From NCBI GenBank assembly GCA_021324135.1, contig JAJPJO010000493.1:1-40603 (forward strand): DNA of 40,603 nucleotides, given 5' to 3'. A program made the translations under genes and the position numbers. Of the stretch, positions 8,538 to 16,404 are shown piece after piece. Position 1 is the stretch's first letter, and each line of letters opens with the position of its first letter. Under the pieces are notes generated by a model. The model saw nothing but the letters and a program-made list of their open reading frames with translations. It was not told where the DNA came from and did not search any database. The DNA is from Pseudomonadota bacterium. GTDB taxonomy: Bacteria > Cyanobacteriota > Vampirovibrionia > Obscuribacterales > Obscuribacteraceae.

Positions 8538-9761
8538 CTAGTCAAACTCCAAGCCGTTCCTTCTGATTGTGAAGTTGACGACGGCTTGATCAAGCGTGAG
8601 CTTACCAGACTTGAGGAGCTCGTGCATGATTACGCCCGATTCAATTAATGCTTTATCCTCGGGCTTGGCATACTTCAAAAGGAAGCTCAGCAACTCGGTA
8701 TTTTTAAAGCTCATCTTGATCGACTCGCGCAAATAGTCCTTCGACACGTTGCCCTCTTTGCGGGCGTGTTTCATTACTGTGGCAATCAGCTCGGGATTGC
8801 CCATGACCATTTGCACGATGTTCTTCATCGAGTCCTTGTTGAGATAGCCGCTCAGGCGCAGAAAGTCACAGAACGACACTTGCTTTTGAAAGTCCGATGT
8901 TTTCAGACCGGCCTTTTCCAGACCCTCTTCAGCAGTCAATCCCGACTTATCGATCTGTTGCAAAACGCTGCACGCTCGTGTGACGCTCACCCCGCCGCTC
9001 CAGATCATCTCTTGCAAGCGCAGCGCCGCCGTGAGAATGTCCTCGGACACCCACTCCATCTCGATCAACACCTGACCGACCATTTTGTCGTTTGCCTTCG
9101 AGATCTCGACTGCAGACTTGACGTCAGCCTCGCTGAGAATCTGAGAGCTGACCAGCAATTCTCCGATGCGGAGCCGCTTATCGTCTCGGTCGCCATCGCG
9201 TCCTTCAGCCGGTGTAAGCAACTGTTCCTTACGCAATCGAGCCACTGCCTCGCTGCGCTCCATCTTGCCGGCGCGCACCTCACGCTGAAGATCGAGGGCG
9301 AGCACCAGAGATTCCTCAGACATCTTGCTGAGAAGAATCAAGACGCGACCGAGCGGCAATCCCGATCCATCACTGGCCTTCAAGGCCATATCCAGCTGAA
9401 CGGCATCGAGATGATTGGCTGAGGTGAGCAATTCTCCAAGACGAGTGCCGCGGGTGGCATAGGCATCGACACCTAAAACGATGAGCGCGTCCGGCAAACT
9501 CCAGCGTTTGCGATGTACGACTCCCATCGCTTCCTTGGCCGAGTCGGCATCGAGCAATCCATCCTTAATCATCGATTGCGCTTCAATGGCGGCGCGCACT
9601 ACCTCGGCGGTGAGAAAATCGAGGATGACCAGGCATTTTCCCAATGGCAGCCCTGTGTGCTTCGATAGGATGAGCCCCCTTTTGACATCTTGCTCCGAAA
9701 TCACTCCGAAGTAGGTCAAAAGGGACCCCAGCTTCAAATCTACAGGCTCTTGAGTGGTCAC
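8538..9761 (-). CDS. Tandem MshEN/GspE-N-like repeat protein, unknown function
   Basis: A 407-residue protein with at least three repeats of about 90-100 residues. Each starts with a pattern like (K/R)LGELL, followed by a hydrophobic helix-turn (GVISEQDVKRGL), then a LPLGKCLV-type strand and a long helical extension with AL-LQ. Repeats begin near residues 8, 108 and 195; the C-terminal 110 residues are helical and different. The unit resembles the N-terminal MshEN domain of type II secretion/pilus ATPases (GspE/PilB), which in some proteins binds c-di-GMP, but no ATPase part exists here. The start is GTG 9761 with a weak ribosome site. A paralogue lies at 14885, so the two bracket the molybdenum-cofactor operon. 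Function unknown. Confidence 0.8.
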   Translation of the reverse strand: MTTQEPVDLKLGSLLTYFGVISEQDVKRGLILSKHTGLPLGKCLVILDFLTAEVVRAAIEAQSMIKDGLLDADSAKEAMGVVHRKRWSLPDALIVLGVDAYATRGTRLGELLTSANHLDAVQLDMALKASDGSGLPLGRVLILLSKMSEESLVLALDLQREVRAGKMERSEAVARLRKEQLLTPAEGRDGDRDDKRLRIGELLVSSQILSEADVKSAVEISKANDKMVGQVLIEMEWVSEDILTAALRLQEMIWSGGVSVTRACSVLQQIDKSGLTAEEGLEKAGLKTSDFQKQVSFCDFLRLSGYLNKDSMKNIVQMVMGNPELIATVMKHARKEGNVSKDYLRESIKMSFKNTELLSFLLKYAKPEDKALIESGVIMHELLKSGKLTLDQAVVNFTIRRNGLEFD

Positions 9762-9910
9762 CAGTGTCTCTACCCAATTCCTCGCTTGACGCCAATACCT
9801 CTAAGTACCACCAGTATTTGATTCCTGAAACCCGAATATTACCAGAGATTTAGATCCGCGGGCCAATATGAGTAACTTAGTTGCTTTCCCGCTTTCTGCC
9901 ACGATCGAAT

Positions 9911-9950
9911 TTGTCATGAATTGGAGCAGATGGGGCAACGAACATGACAA
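9911..9950. repeat. Inverted repeat TTGTCATG-N24-CATGACAA, possible operator
   Basis: Perfect 8-base arms at 9911-9918 and 9943-9950 have centres 32 bases apart, about three helical turns. The right arm contains ATGACA, the predicted -35 box for moaD, so a looping or dimer-bound repressor is conceivable. Confidence 0.35.
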
Positions 9951-9972
9951 CCAGGTCGGGATGTGACACAAT
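9944..9972 (+). promoter_or_regulatory. Predicted promoter of the moa operon
   Basis: ATGACA (9944-9949, five of six to consensus) and CACAAT (9967-9972, four of six) are 17 bases apart. This would give a leader of about 90 bases before moaD. Confidence 0.35.
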
Positions 9973-10066
9973 CTATTAGAGTCTCCTGGCAGATGACAAG
10001 CCAACCTCAAGAGAGCGATGTGCTTGAATTGCTGCTTGTTTTGCAGTTTCCTCAAGGTAAGTATGC

Positions 10067-10324
10067 ATGCCGGCCTCAGCAGGGAAGAATGTGCAAGTTC
10101 GTTATTATGCGCTGCTTCGCGAAGAGCGCGGTCTTGACGCGGAGTGGCTCAGCACCGAGGCAAAGACGCTGTCTGATTTGTATAAACAGCTGAAAGAACG
10201 GCACGACCTCTCGCTGGGGCAAGAGCGGATGTCGGTGGCTATAAACGATTCATTTGCCAACTGGCAGGACAGCTTTTCCGAAAATGACGTAATCGTTTTC
10301 CTTCCGCCTGTGGCTGGAGGCTGA
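10067..10324 (+). CDS. moaD: Molybdopterin synthase sulfur-carrier subunit MoaD
   Basis: An 85-residue ubiquitin-fold sulfur carrier. Its C-terminal Gly-Gly (ending PPVAGG) is thiocarboxylated and donates sulfur to precursor Z in the MoaE active site. The body VQVRYYALLREE, then LKERHDL, then VIVFLPPVAGG follows the family. I keep ATG 10067; a GTG at 10091 with AGGGAAG just upstream would give a 77-residue protein starting VQVRYYALL, closer to the usual MoaD start, and is a real alternative. It is the first gene of a tight operon: moaE begins one base after its stop. Sulfur loading needs MoeB or an equivalent, which is not in this window. Confidence 0.92.
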   Translation: MPASAGKNVQVRYYALLREERGLDAEWLSTEAKTLSDLYKQLKERHDLSLGQERMSVAINDSFANWQDSFSENDVIVFLPPVAGG

Positions 10325-10325
10325 G

Positions 10326-10799
10326 ATGCTCTATTTGTGCAGCTCCACAATCGATGAGAATCGCCTCAAGCAAACGGTGTGCGATAATCGCGCCGGTGCA
10401 GTCGCTACATTTGAAGGACGAGTTCGCGATCACAACGAGGGCAAGCCCGTAATCGCACTCATGTACGAAGCATGCGAGAGCCTGGCGGAGCGTGAGGCAG
10501 AGCGGATAATTGCCGAGGCAAAAGAAAATTTCGCCATCATTAACGTCGCTTTCCAACACCGAACCGGCGAGATCAAGATTGGCGAACTGGCAGTTTTCGT
10601 CGCCGTTTCCGCCGCCCATCGCGATGATGCATTTAGAGCTTGCCGCTACATTATCGATCAGGCCAAAGTGCGCCTGGCAATCTGGAAAAAGGAAACCTAT
10701 TCAGATGGCAACTCAGTCTGGGTGAACTGCCAGACTTGTGCCAAACATACTGAGCCGGCGGGCGATTCGCAAAAGAGCATGACGAGATCACATAGATGA
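10326..10799 (+). CDS. moaE: Molybdopterin synthase catalytic subunit MoaE
   Basis: A 157-residue protein that, with MoaD, converts cyclic pyranopterin monophosphate to molybdopterin. Family signatures seen: GRVRDHN near residue 31, FQHRTGEIKIGE, SAAHRDDAFRAC and IIDQAKVRLAIWKKE. The two lysines in the last segment match the catalytic pair known from E. coli MoaE. After the usual end there is a short polar tail with CQTCAKH that I cannot explain. The stop TGA overlaps the moaA start in the form ATGA (10796-10799), suggesting translational coupling. Confidence 0.93.
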   Translation: MLYLCSSTIDENRLKQTVCDNRAGAVATFEGRVRDHNEGKPVIALMYEACESLAEREAERIIAEAKENFAIINVAFQHRTGEIKIGELAVFVAVSAAHRDDAFRACRYIIDQAKVRLAIWKKETYSDGNSVWVNCQTCAKHTEPAGDSQKSMTRSHR

Positions 10800-11779
10800 G
10801 CAGCCTGGTTGACAGCTTCGGCAGAAAACATACTTACCTGAGAATATCGGTAACCGATAAGTGCAACCTGCGTTGCTTTTATTGCATTCCCCACGACGGC
10901 ATCGTCTGGAAGCGGCGTGAAGAGCTGCTCGACTTTGATGAACTTACACGAGTAGCCAGGATTTTCGCAGCCCTGGGCATCGATAAGATTCGCTTGACCG
11001 GCGGAGAGCCAATGATGCGAAAAGATCTGGTCAAACTGATTGCCATGCTTTCTCCAATTCCCGGTTTGCGCACGCTGGCGATGACGACCAACGCCACGCT
11101 CCTCAAGGAGAATGCCAGGCTCCTCAAGCAAAACGGCATCAAGCAGCTCAACATAAGCATTGATAGCCTGCGGCGCGATCGCTTTCAACAATTGACCGGA
11201 CGCGATGAGCACCAGAGTGTGCTCGATGGTATCAAGGCGGCTATTGATGCCGAATTTGAAACCCTGAAGTTGAACGTTGTCACCATCGCCGGTGTCAATG
11301 AGGATGAAATTCTGGACTTCGTGCATTTCATCAAAGACGAATCCATCAATGTGCGCTTCATTGAATTCATGCCTTTCCGCAACAATAACTGGCAGATCGA
11401 TCGAGTGGTAACATACAAGGAGCTGCTGGAAAAAATTGCCGGCGAATTCGAACTCACACCGATCGACACCGAACCATCCGCGGTGGCAAAAGATTTTGCC
11501 ATCAAAGGGCATCGCGGCACGGTGAGCTTCATCACTTCGATGTCCGACAGCTTCTGCTCGACCTGCAATCGCATTCGTCTGACCGCCGACGGCTCCGTCA
11601 AATCATGCCTGTTCTATCCGCCTGAGATTAATCTTCGTGACAGAATGAGAGCCGGAGCCAGTGACGCTGAGATTGTCGAGATGATAAAGTATTCGCTCGC
11701 ATTAAAACCAGAGGCCCATCCGCCCGCCGAGGAGATCGCCGCGCTGGAGAACCGAGCCATGATTGAGATTGGAGGATGA
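10796..11779 (+). CDS. moaA: GTP 3',8-cyclase MoaA (radical SAM)
   Basis: A 327-residue radical-SAM enzyme carrying out the first step of molybdenum-cofactor synthesis, turning GTP into 3',8-cyclo-dihydro-GTP. The SAM cluster motif CNLRCFYC (Cys23, Cys27, Cys30), the SAM-binding LTGGEP near 68-72, and the second cluster motif CSTCNRIRL with Cys254, Cys257 and Cys271 are all present. The protein ends in Gly-Gly, as MoaA proteins need for activity. It starts inside the end of moaE and is followed one base after its stop by moaCB. Length is normal. Confidence 0.97.
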   Translation: MSSLVDSFGRKHTYLRISVTDKCNLRCFYCIPHDGIVWKRREELLDFDELTRVARIFAALGIDKIRLTGGEPMMRKDLVKLIAMLSPIPGLRTLAMTTNATLLKENARLLKQNGIKQLNISIDSLRRDRFQQLTGRDEHQSVLDGIKAAIDAEFETLKLNVVTIAGVNEDEILDFVHFIKDESINVRFIEFMPFRNNNWQIDRVVTYKELLEKIAGEFELTPIDTEPSAVAKDFAIKGHRGTVSFITSMSDSFCSTCNRIRLTADGSVKSCLFYPPEINLRDRMRAGASDAEIVEMIKYSLALKPEAHPPAEEIAALENRAMIEIGG

Positions 11780-11780
11780 G

Positions 11781-12722
11781 ATGCGGGATATCTCTCGTAA
11801 GATAGTCACTTTCCGAACGGCGGTGGCCAGGGCAATTCTGAAAGTCGCACCCTCGACAATATCGCGCATAAAAGACGGCAGCGTGCCGAAGGGCGATCCG
11901 CGTCCGGTGGCAAAAGTCGCCGCTGTCCAGGCCGCTAAGAACACCAGCCAGATAATTCCCTATTGCCACCAGATTGCCCTTGAGTTTGTCGGGGTCGAGT
12001 TTCAACTCAACGACGATAACATAGAGATTGAGACGACGGTGAAAGCGACGGAGAAAACCGGAGTCGAGATGGAAGCGCTGACCGCTGCTTCTGTCGGCGC
12101 TCTTACGATTTACGACATGGTAAAGATGTTCGACGACAGCGCCAGCATCGAATCGGTCAGCCTGATCAAAAAGACGGGCGGAAAATCAGACTTCAAGACC
12201 AAAGACGAGAAGGTGCGCGCCGCTGTTCTGGTCATGTCCGACCGGACTGCCTCTGGTAAATCAGAAGATCGCTCCGGGAAATATATGGTCGATCGCTTCG
12301 CCGATCGGGGCATAGAAGTGGTGGAGTACGCCATCATCTCTGATGATGTCGATCAGATAAGCGCTGCGGTCGAGCGCTGCTTGAAGAGCTTGAAGATAGA
12401 TCTGCTTGTCACCACCGGTGGTACCGGCATCGGGCCGCGCGACAACACTCCGGAAGTGCTCGAGCGTTTTATCGAAAAATCGTTGCCGGGCGTTTGTGAA
12501 GCCATCCGTGTCTTTGGTCAACAGCACAATCCGCGCGCCATGCTGTCGCGAGGCGTTGCCGGCGTTCATCACAACACTGTCATCATCAGTTTGCCGGGCT
12601 CGCTCGGTGCCGTCGAAGATGCACTCGATGTCTTATTGCCCCACGTGCTGCATGCCCTTCCCATGCTGCGAGGTGAATGCCATGGCTCTGACAAAGCAAA
12701 GCACCATGCTCAGTTACACTGA
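11781..12722 (+). CDS. moaCB: Fused MoaC-MoaB bifunctional molybdenum-cofactor protein
   Basis: A 313-residue fusion. Residues 1-137 are MoaC (cyclic pyranopterin monophosphate synthase): RDISRK at the start, the PYCHQI loop in place of the usual PLCHPL, GVEMEALTAASVGALTIYDM with the catalytic Asp and nearby Lys, and a GGKSD end. Residues 140-300 are a MoaB/MogA-type adenylyltransferase domain with TTGGTGIGPRDNTPE and SLPGSLGAVEDAL. The MoaB part activates molybdopterin with ATP before metal insertion. I start at ATG 11781, which has GGAGG five bases upstream; the frame opens at a TTG at 11763. The same fusion is known in some Bacteroidota. The end overlaps moeA by 41 bases. Confidence 0.93.
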   Translation: MRDISRKIVTFRTAVARAILKVAPSTISRIKDGSVPKGDPRPVAKVAAVQAAKNTSQIIPYCHQIALEFVGVEFQLNDDNIEIETTVKATEKTGVEMEALTAASVGALTIYDMVKMFDDSASIESVSLIKKTGGKSDFKTKDEKVRAAVLVMSDRTASGKSEDRSGKYMVDRFADRGIEVVEYAIISDDVDQISAAVERCLKSLKIDLLVTTGGTGIGPRDNTPEVLERFIEKSLPGVCEAIRVFGQQHNPRAMLSRGVAGVHHNTVIISLPGSLGAVEDALDVLLPHVLHALPMLRGECHGSDKAKHHAQLH

Positions 12723-13938
12723 AGCGCTGGGCAAGATACTGGCGACAACGACCACTCTGGCGGAAGAGGAGCTAGCCCTGGAGCGGCTCCTGAATCGCTA
12801 CCTTTCAAGAGCGATTCAAGTGCAATTCGACTTACCGCGTTTTGACAATTCAGCGGTGGATGGCTTCGGCGTTCTGCTCGACGACGTCTCTAATGCCTCA
12901 GAGGCTAACCCGGCTCGCTTGCACCTGAAAGAAACGATTCATGCCGGCTCTCAGGGCGATGCCACCATAAAGCGGGGCGAAGCAATAAAAATTCTTACCG
13001 GCGCAAGGGTGCCGCCATCCGTTGAAGCAGTCGTCATGCAAGAATTCTGCAGCGTGGAAAACGGCCGATTGATCGTCGGCACTCATGCCCAGCCCGGGGA
13101 AAACATTCGACGCCAGGGCGGCGAGTTCAGGCAAGGTGATGAAGTATTGCCCGCGGGGATGCGCATCAATCCAGCCGTCTTAGGACTGATTGCCTCTTTT
13201 GGACAGACAAGATTTTTTGCTCGCCGTCAGCCGAAGATTGCCATAGTGGTCACCGGCGATGAGCTGGTCAAGCCAGGAAAGCCGCTTTTGCAGGGGCAAA
13301 TTTATGAGTCGAATTCATATGCGCTTTCTGCAGCAGTCAGATCGCTTGGCTTGCCGGAGTGCATCGTCATGCACACAAGAGACGATCGGGCTGCCACCGC
13401 GAACGTCTTCAAAGAAGCTCTCGAGGAAGCCGACATTGTCATTTCTGCCGGCGGCGTTTCAGTAGGCGAGCATGACTTTGTAAAGGTCGCTCTTGAAGAG
13501 GATCTCGGCGTGCAAACCGTTTTCTGGCGCATCGCCATCAAGCCAGGCAAGCCCGTCTACTTCGGATACATTGATCGCCAGTCGCGCAAGCTCGTATTCG
13601 GGTTACCGGGCAATCCGGTCAGTGCCCTTGTGACTTTCAATTTGTTCGTCAAACCAGCAATCAAAAAAATGCAAGGCGCTGCCATCGTGGTTGAAGATAC
13701 CTGGAGAGCGCATGCACAAAATGAAATCAAAAAGAAACCGGGCAGAATGGATTTCGTCCGCGGTCGATTGAGCTGCTCAGAGACAGCCGAGCTGTCTGTG
13801 CTTCCCACTCGAGGTCAGGACTCGCACATGTTGAGCGGGCTGGCCAGAGCCAATTGTTTAATCCACTTTGAGGCAGAGGATGACTTGATTTCAGCAGGGG
13901 AAATCGTCAACATACAACCACTCGATTGGCTAACATGA
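12682..13938 (+). CDS. moeA: Molybdopterin molybdenumtransferase MoeA
   Basis: A protein of about 418 residues that inserts molybdate into adenylylated molybdopterin to give the active cofactor. Seen motifs: PRFDNSAVDGFGV, GDELVKPG, YESNSY, SAGGVSVGEHDFVK, KPGKPVYFG and GLPGNPVSALV, all standard for MoeA and its MoaB-like central domain. I chose ATG 12682 because GAGGTG lies upstream; the longer open frame back to 12406 is only the other reading of moaCB. ATG 12709 (MLSYTEAL) is a second candidate closer to the usual family start but lacks a ribosome site. It completes the operon; no molybdoenzyme is encoded in the window. Confidence 0.93.
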   Translation: MALTKQSTMLSYTEALGKILATTTTLAEEELALERLLNRYLSRAIQVQFDLPRFDNSAVDGFGVLLDDVSNASEANPARLHLKETIHAGSQGDATIKRGEAIKILTGARVPPSVEAVVMQEFCSVENGRLIVGTHAQPGENIRRQGGEFRQGDEVLPAGMRINPAVLGLIASFGQTRFFARRQPKIAIVVTGDELVKPGKPLLQGQIYESNSYALSAAVRSLGLPECIVMHTRDDRAATANVFKEALEEADIVISAGGVSVGEHDFVKVALEEDLGVQTVFWRIAIKPGKPVYFGYIDRQSRKLVFGLPGNPVSALVTFNLFVKPAIKKMQGAAIVVEDTWRAHAQNEIKKKPGRMDFVRGRLSCSETAELSVLPTRGQDSHMLSGLARANCLIHFEAEDDLISAGEIVNIQPLDWLT

Positions 13939-14030
13939 GCTGACTTGTGCATTGAAGAGCTAACCTGCTACAAGTTACTGTGCAAAATTCAGCAGCGTTT
14001 CAGAGCGTATTCTCAAGAAGGAGACCAATC

Positions 14031-14729
14031 TTGGCATCAGATCAAGTAAGAGTAACGGTGGGCGATGGCTTCTTCGATGCCTACCTGGCGTTACCTCCAT
14101 CCGGCAGCGGTCCCGGATTACTGCTCATCCAAGAAATCTTCGGCGTCAATGATCATATTCGAAGCGTAGCCGATCGCTGGGCGCAAGAGGGCTTCGTCGT
14201 TCTGGCTCCCGATCTGTTCTGGCGCCTGAAGCCGAACATCGAGCTTGGCTATGGGGGCGAAGAATTTGAAAAAGCACTGCAGTACTTCGAGGAGTTTGAC
14301 GAGGCAAAGGGCATAGCCGATTTGAAAGAGGCCTCGACTCATCTGCGCGATCTCAAACCCTGCACCGGAAGAATCGGAGCAATCGGCTTTTGCCTGGGCG
14401 GCAAGCTGACATTCCGTCTGTCGGCTCACTTCAACCTGAATGCGGCCGTGTCATATTATGGTGTCTACATCGATCAGCACCTTGATGAGATCGATCGGAT
14501 CAAGTGCCAGATAATATTGCATTTTGCCGAGCTGGACCATTTCGTCAGCAAAGAATCCGTCGATAAAATCAAGAGCGCCGTCAAGCCACGGCCGAACTTC
14601 ACCGTCTACACTTATCCCGGCGTAGACCATGGATTCAGCTGCGATGCGCGCGCGGCATATAACAAGGATGCAGCCGCCCTGGCTTTTCAAAGAAGCCTCG
14701 ATCTATTCAATAAAGCCTTGAGGGGCTGA
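14031..14729 (+). CDS. Dienelactone hydrolase family protein
   Basis: A 232-residue alpha/beta-hydrolase. The nucleophile is Cys121 in GFCLGGK, with Asp169 in AELDHF and His200 in PGVDHGF; Glu36 in LIQEIFGVN matches the conserved Glu of this family. Dienelactone hydrolases open lactone rings, but many members have other, unknown ester substrates. I start at TTG 14031 because AAGGAG sits seven bases upstream; a GTG at 13980 gives a longer frame with no such site. It follows moeA by 92 bases and may share its transcript, but there is no biochemical link that I can name. Confidence 0.9.
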   Translation: MASDQVRVTVGDGFFDAYLALPPSGSGPGLLLIQEIFGVNDHIRSVADRWAQEGFVVLAPDLFWRLKPNIELGYGGEEFEKALQYFEEFDEAKGIADLKEASTHLRDLKPCTGRIGAIGFCLGGKLTFRLSAHFNLNAAVSYYGVYIDQHLDEIDRIKCQIILHFAELDHFVSKESVDKIKSAVKPRPNFTVYTYPGVDHGFSCDARAAYNKDAAALAFQRSLDLFNKALRG

Positions 14730-14751
14730 TGCCTTCCTGTGAATAACGGTC

Positions 14752-14768
14752 TGTAAATCATATTTACA
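14752..14768. repeat. Palindrome TGTAAAT-CAT-ATTTACA
   Basis: Perfect 7-base arms around three bases, lying 24 bases upstream of the predicted -35 box for the repeat-protein gene. Looks like a binding site for a dimeric regulator. No T-tract follows, so a terminator for the hydrolase gene is less likely. Confidence 0.4.
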
Positions 14769-14791
14769 ACAAACGCGAAAAGCCTCATTAG

Positions 14792-14820
14792 TTGGAACAT
14801 TGTGTTTGATGGCATAAAAT
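14792..14820 (+). promoter_or_regulatory. Predicted promoter of the second repeat-protein gene
   Basis: TTGGAA (14792-14797) and TAAAAT (14815-14820) are 17 bases apart. This suggests the gene at 14885 has its own promoter rather than depending on the moa operon. Confidence 0.5.
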
Positions 14821-14884
14821 ATTAGAAGCCAACGCTCCTGCCGTCTGTTGACAATAGTATTCTTGGAATTTCAGGTGACCGAAC

Positions 14885-16117
14885 GTGACTAGCGCCACAT
14901 CGAATACGCAAGATGACTCCCAACTCTTGTTGCAGCTCCTGCTGGGAAGTGGTCTGGTTACGCGAAACGATTTCGACGACTATAAAATGATCGCCAAGGA
15001 TCTGAAGATTCCGGTCGTGCAGGCAATCGCGAACTCCGGGCTGATCAATGAAAAGAGTATGGAATTGGCTCAGGATGCCCTTGAGCACGTCAAGCTAAAG
15101 CGAGTGACGCCTGACACCGCCATTAAGGCGCTGCGCATCGCCATGCATAAGGATATAAAGTTCGATCAAGCAGTCCAGTCAGTCAAAGAGCTGCATCAAA
15201 CGACCCAGGTCGTGGTGGCACCGACAAACGAGCTCTCGGATTTGCTCGTCTCAGCCGGACTCCTGTCACAGCAACAGCTGGGTCCGCTGCTGGTAAAGAC
15301 GAGCGAGTTCTCCGTCATGATCGGGCAGCTACTGGTGCTTGAAGATATGATATCGACCGACACGATGCTGGCCGCATTACATGCGGTGCTGCTCATGCGC
15401 GAAGCGGCATTGAAAAAGGATGATGCCGTGGCAGGACTGCAGCATGCTCACAAGCATGACATTTCGATCGAGCAATCATTATTCGAGCTCGGCAAATTCA
15501 ATCATCCCGACGCCAAGACTACACGAATTGGCGAGCTGTGCCTGATGAGCGGCATCATAACCAAAGAAATTCTCTGCGAATGTCTGGAGATCGAGCTCTT
15601 CAAGAAGAAACAGTTCGGCCAGATTCTGCTCGAGCGAGGACTGTTGACCACCGAGCAATTGGAATCCGCCATTCAGCTGCAATCGTTGATTTCCAACGAC
15701 AGCCTGAAACCATATCAAGCCGCCAATGCTTTGTACGCGGTTTGCAAGGAAGGCAAAAATATTTATGCAGCCATGGCCGAGTATCGCACCGCCGGTGATA
15801 GCGACGCCAACACGAGGCTCGGCGACCTGATTGTCGAAGCCGACATCCTGCCTGCTGATCAAGTAGAGGCAATCGTGCAAAAGAATCCCGACAGTGCAGT
15901 CAAGGTCGGCAGCGCTCTTCTAAAAGCCGGTCTCATCGATGAGAATATCCTCTACTCGGCGCTGCGCCTGCAAACCTCTCTGCGGCTTGGTTACATTTCG
16001 CGGCAACGAACGATTGATTTGCTGCGCTACAGCTACCAGAACAAAGCGACCGTCGAAAAAACGTTCAGCGAGAATCATACCTACGTTCCATCAAGAATGC
16101 AGTGGACATGGGTTTGA
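14885..16117 (+). CDS. Tandem MshEN/GspE-N-like repeat protein, paralogue of the gene at 8538
   Basis: A 410-residue protein with four repeats of about 95-100 residues, starting near residues 10, 112, 207 and 303. Typical units read LLVSAGLLSQQQL, RIGELCLMSGIITKEIL and RLGDLIVEADILPADQV, each followed by a GQ(I/L)L-type strand and helices carrying AL-LQ. The layout is the same as in the 407-residue protein at 8538, so they are paralogues, although the sequences have drifted. There is no signal peptide, membrane helix or nucleotide-binding motif. Start GTG 14885 with AGGTGA upstream. Repeats of this kind may be scaffolds or ligand-binding units; I cannot assign a role. Confidence 0.8.
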   Translation: MTSATSNTQDDSQLLLQLLLGSGLVTRNDFDDYKMIAKDLKIPVVQAIANSGLINEKSMELAQDALEHVKLKRVTPDTAIKALRIAMHKDIKFDQAVQSVKELHQTTQVVVAPTNELSDLLVSAGLLSQQQLGPLLVKTSEFSVMIGQLLVLEDMISTDTMLAALHAVLLMREAALKKDDAVAGLQHAHKHDISIEQSLFELGKFNHPDAKTTRIGELCLMSGIITKEILCECLEIELFKKKQFGQILLERGLLTTEQLESAIQLQSLISNDSLKPYQAANALYAVCKEGKNIYAAMAEYRTAGDSDANTRLGDLIVEADILPADQVEAIVQKNPDSAVKVGSALLKAGLIDENILYSALRLQTSLRLGYISRQRTIDLLRYSYQNKATVEKTFSENHTYVPSRMQWTWV

Positions 16118-16263
16118 TCTCAATTGCCAACAGGCATTAGCGCCTGCATTTGTGCGGACAGGCTTCAAACGGCATTTTAATAACTTTGTTACATCGCGTG
16201 CGTATATATAGGCTTATTACCCTCACAAGCTGACAGTTCGCAATCACTGCATAGCAATAGAGC

Positions 16264-16285
16264 CGTTTCACAGTGGTGTGAAACG
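16264..16285. repeat. Hairpin CGTTTCACA-GTGG-TGTGAAACG
   Basis: A perfect 9-base-pair stem with a 4-base loop lies in the 287-base region before the transglycosylase gene. No T-tract follows, so it is either an operator or a leader structure. Confidence 0.45.
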
Positions 16286-16404
16286 TACGAACTGGCCCGC
16301 TCGGCCTCAACTTCCAATGAAGGCTAATTGCCCGACTGCGATCTGCAAAGAATGGCGTTACAGGCAGTGTTTTATGCACAGAACGATCTACTGCGGAGAT
16401 TTTC

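Larger units (their letters stand above)
9762..10066. other. Divergent intergenic region before the molybdenum-cofactor operon
   Basis: About 305 bases without a convincing gene. The region holds a perfect 8-base inverted repeat and a candidate promoter for moaD, listed separately. I looked for a Moco riboswitch-like fold and did not see the conserved pieces. Confidence 0.5.

Noticed and set aside
8522-8538. GCAACC-GATCG-GGTTGC as a terminator after the 407-residue repeat protein
   Set aside because: The stem is only six pairs, overlaps the stop codon and has no T-tract.
9973-10066. Possible Moco riboswitch in the moaD leader
   Set aside because: I could not find the conserved stems; the leader is also rather short.
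10697-11512. A 271-codon minus-strand frame opposite moaA
   Set aside because: moaA is certain from its cluster motifs; the antisense frame has no start signal or family pattern.
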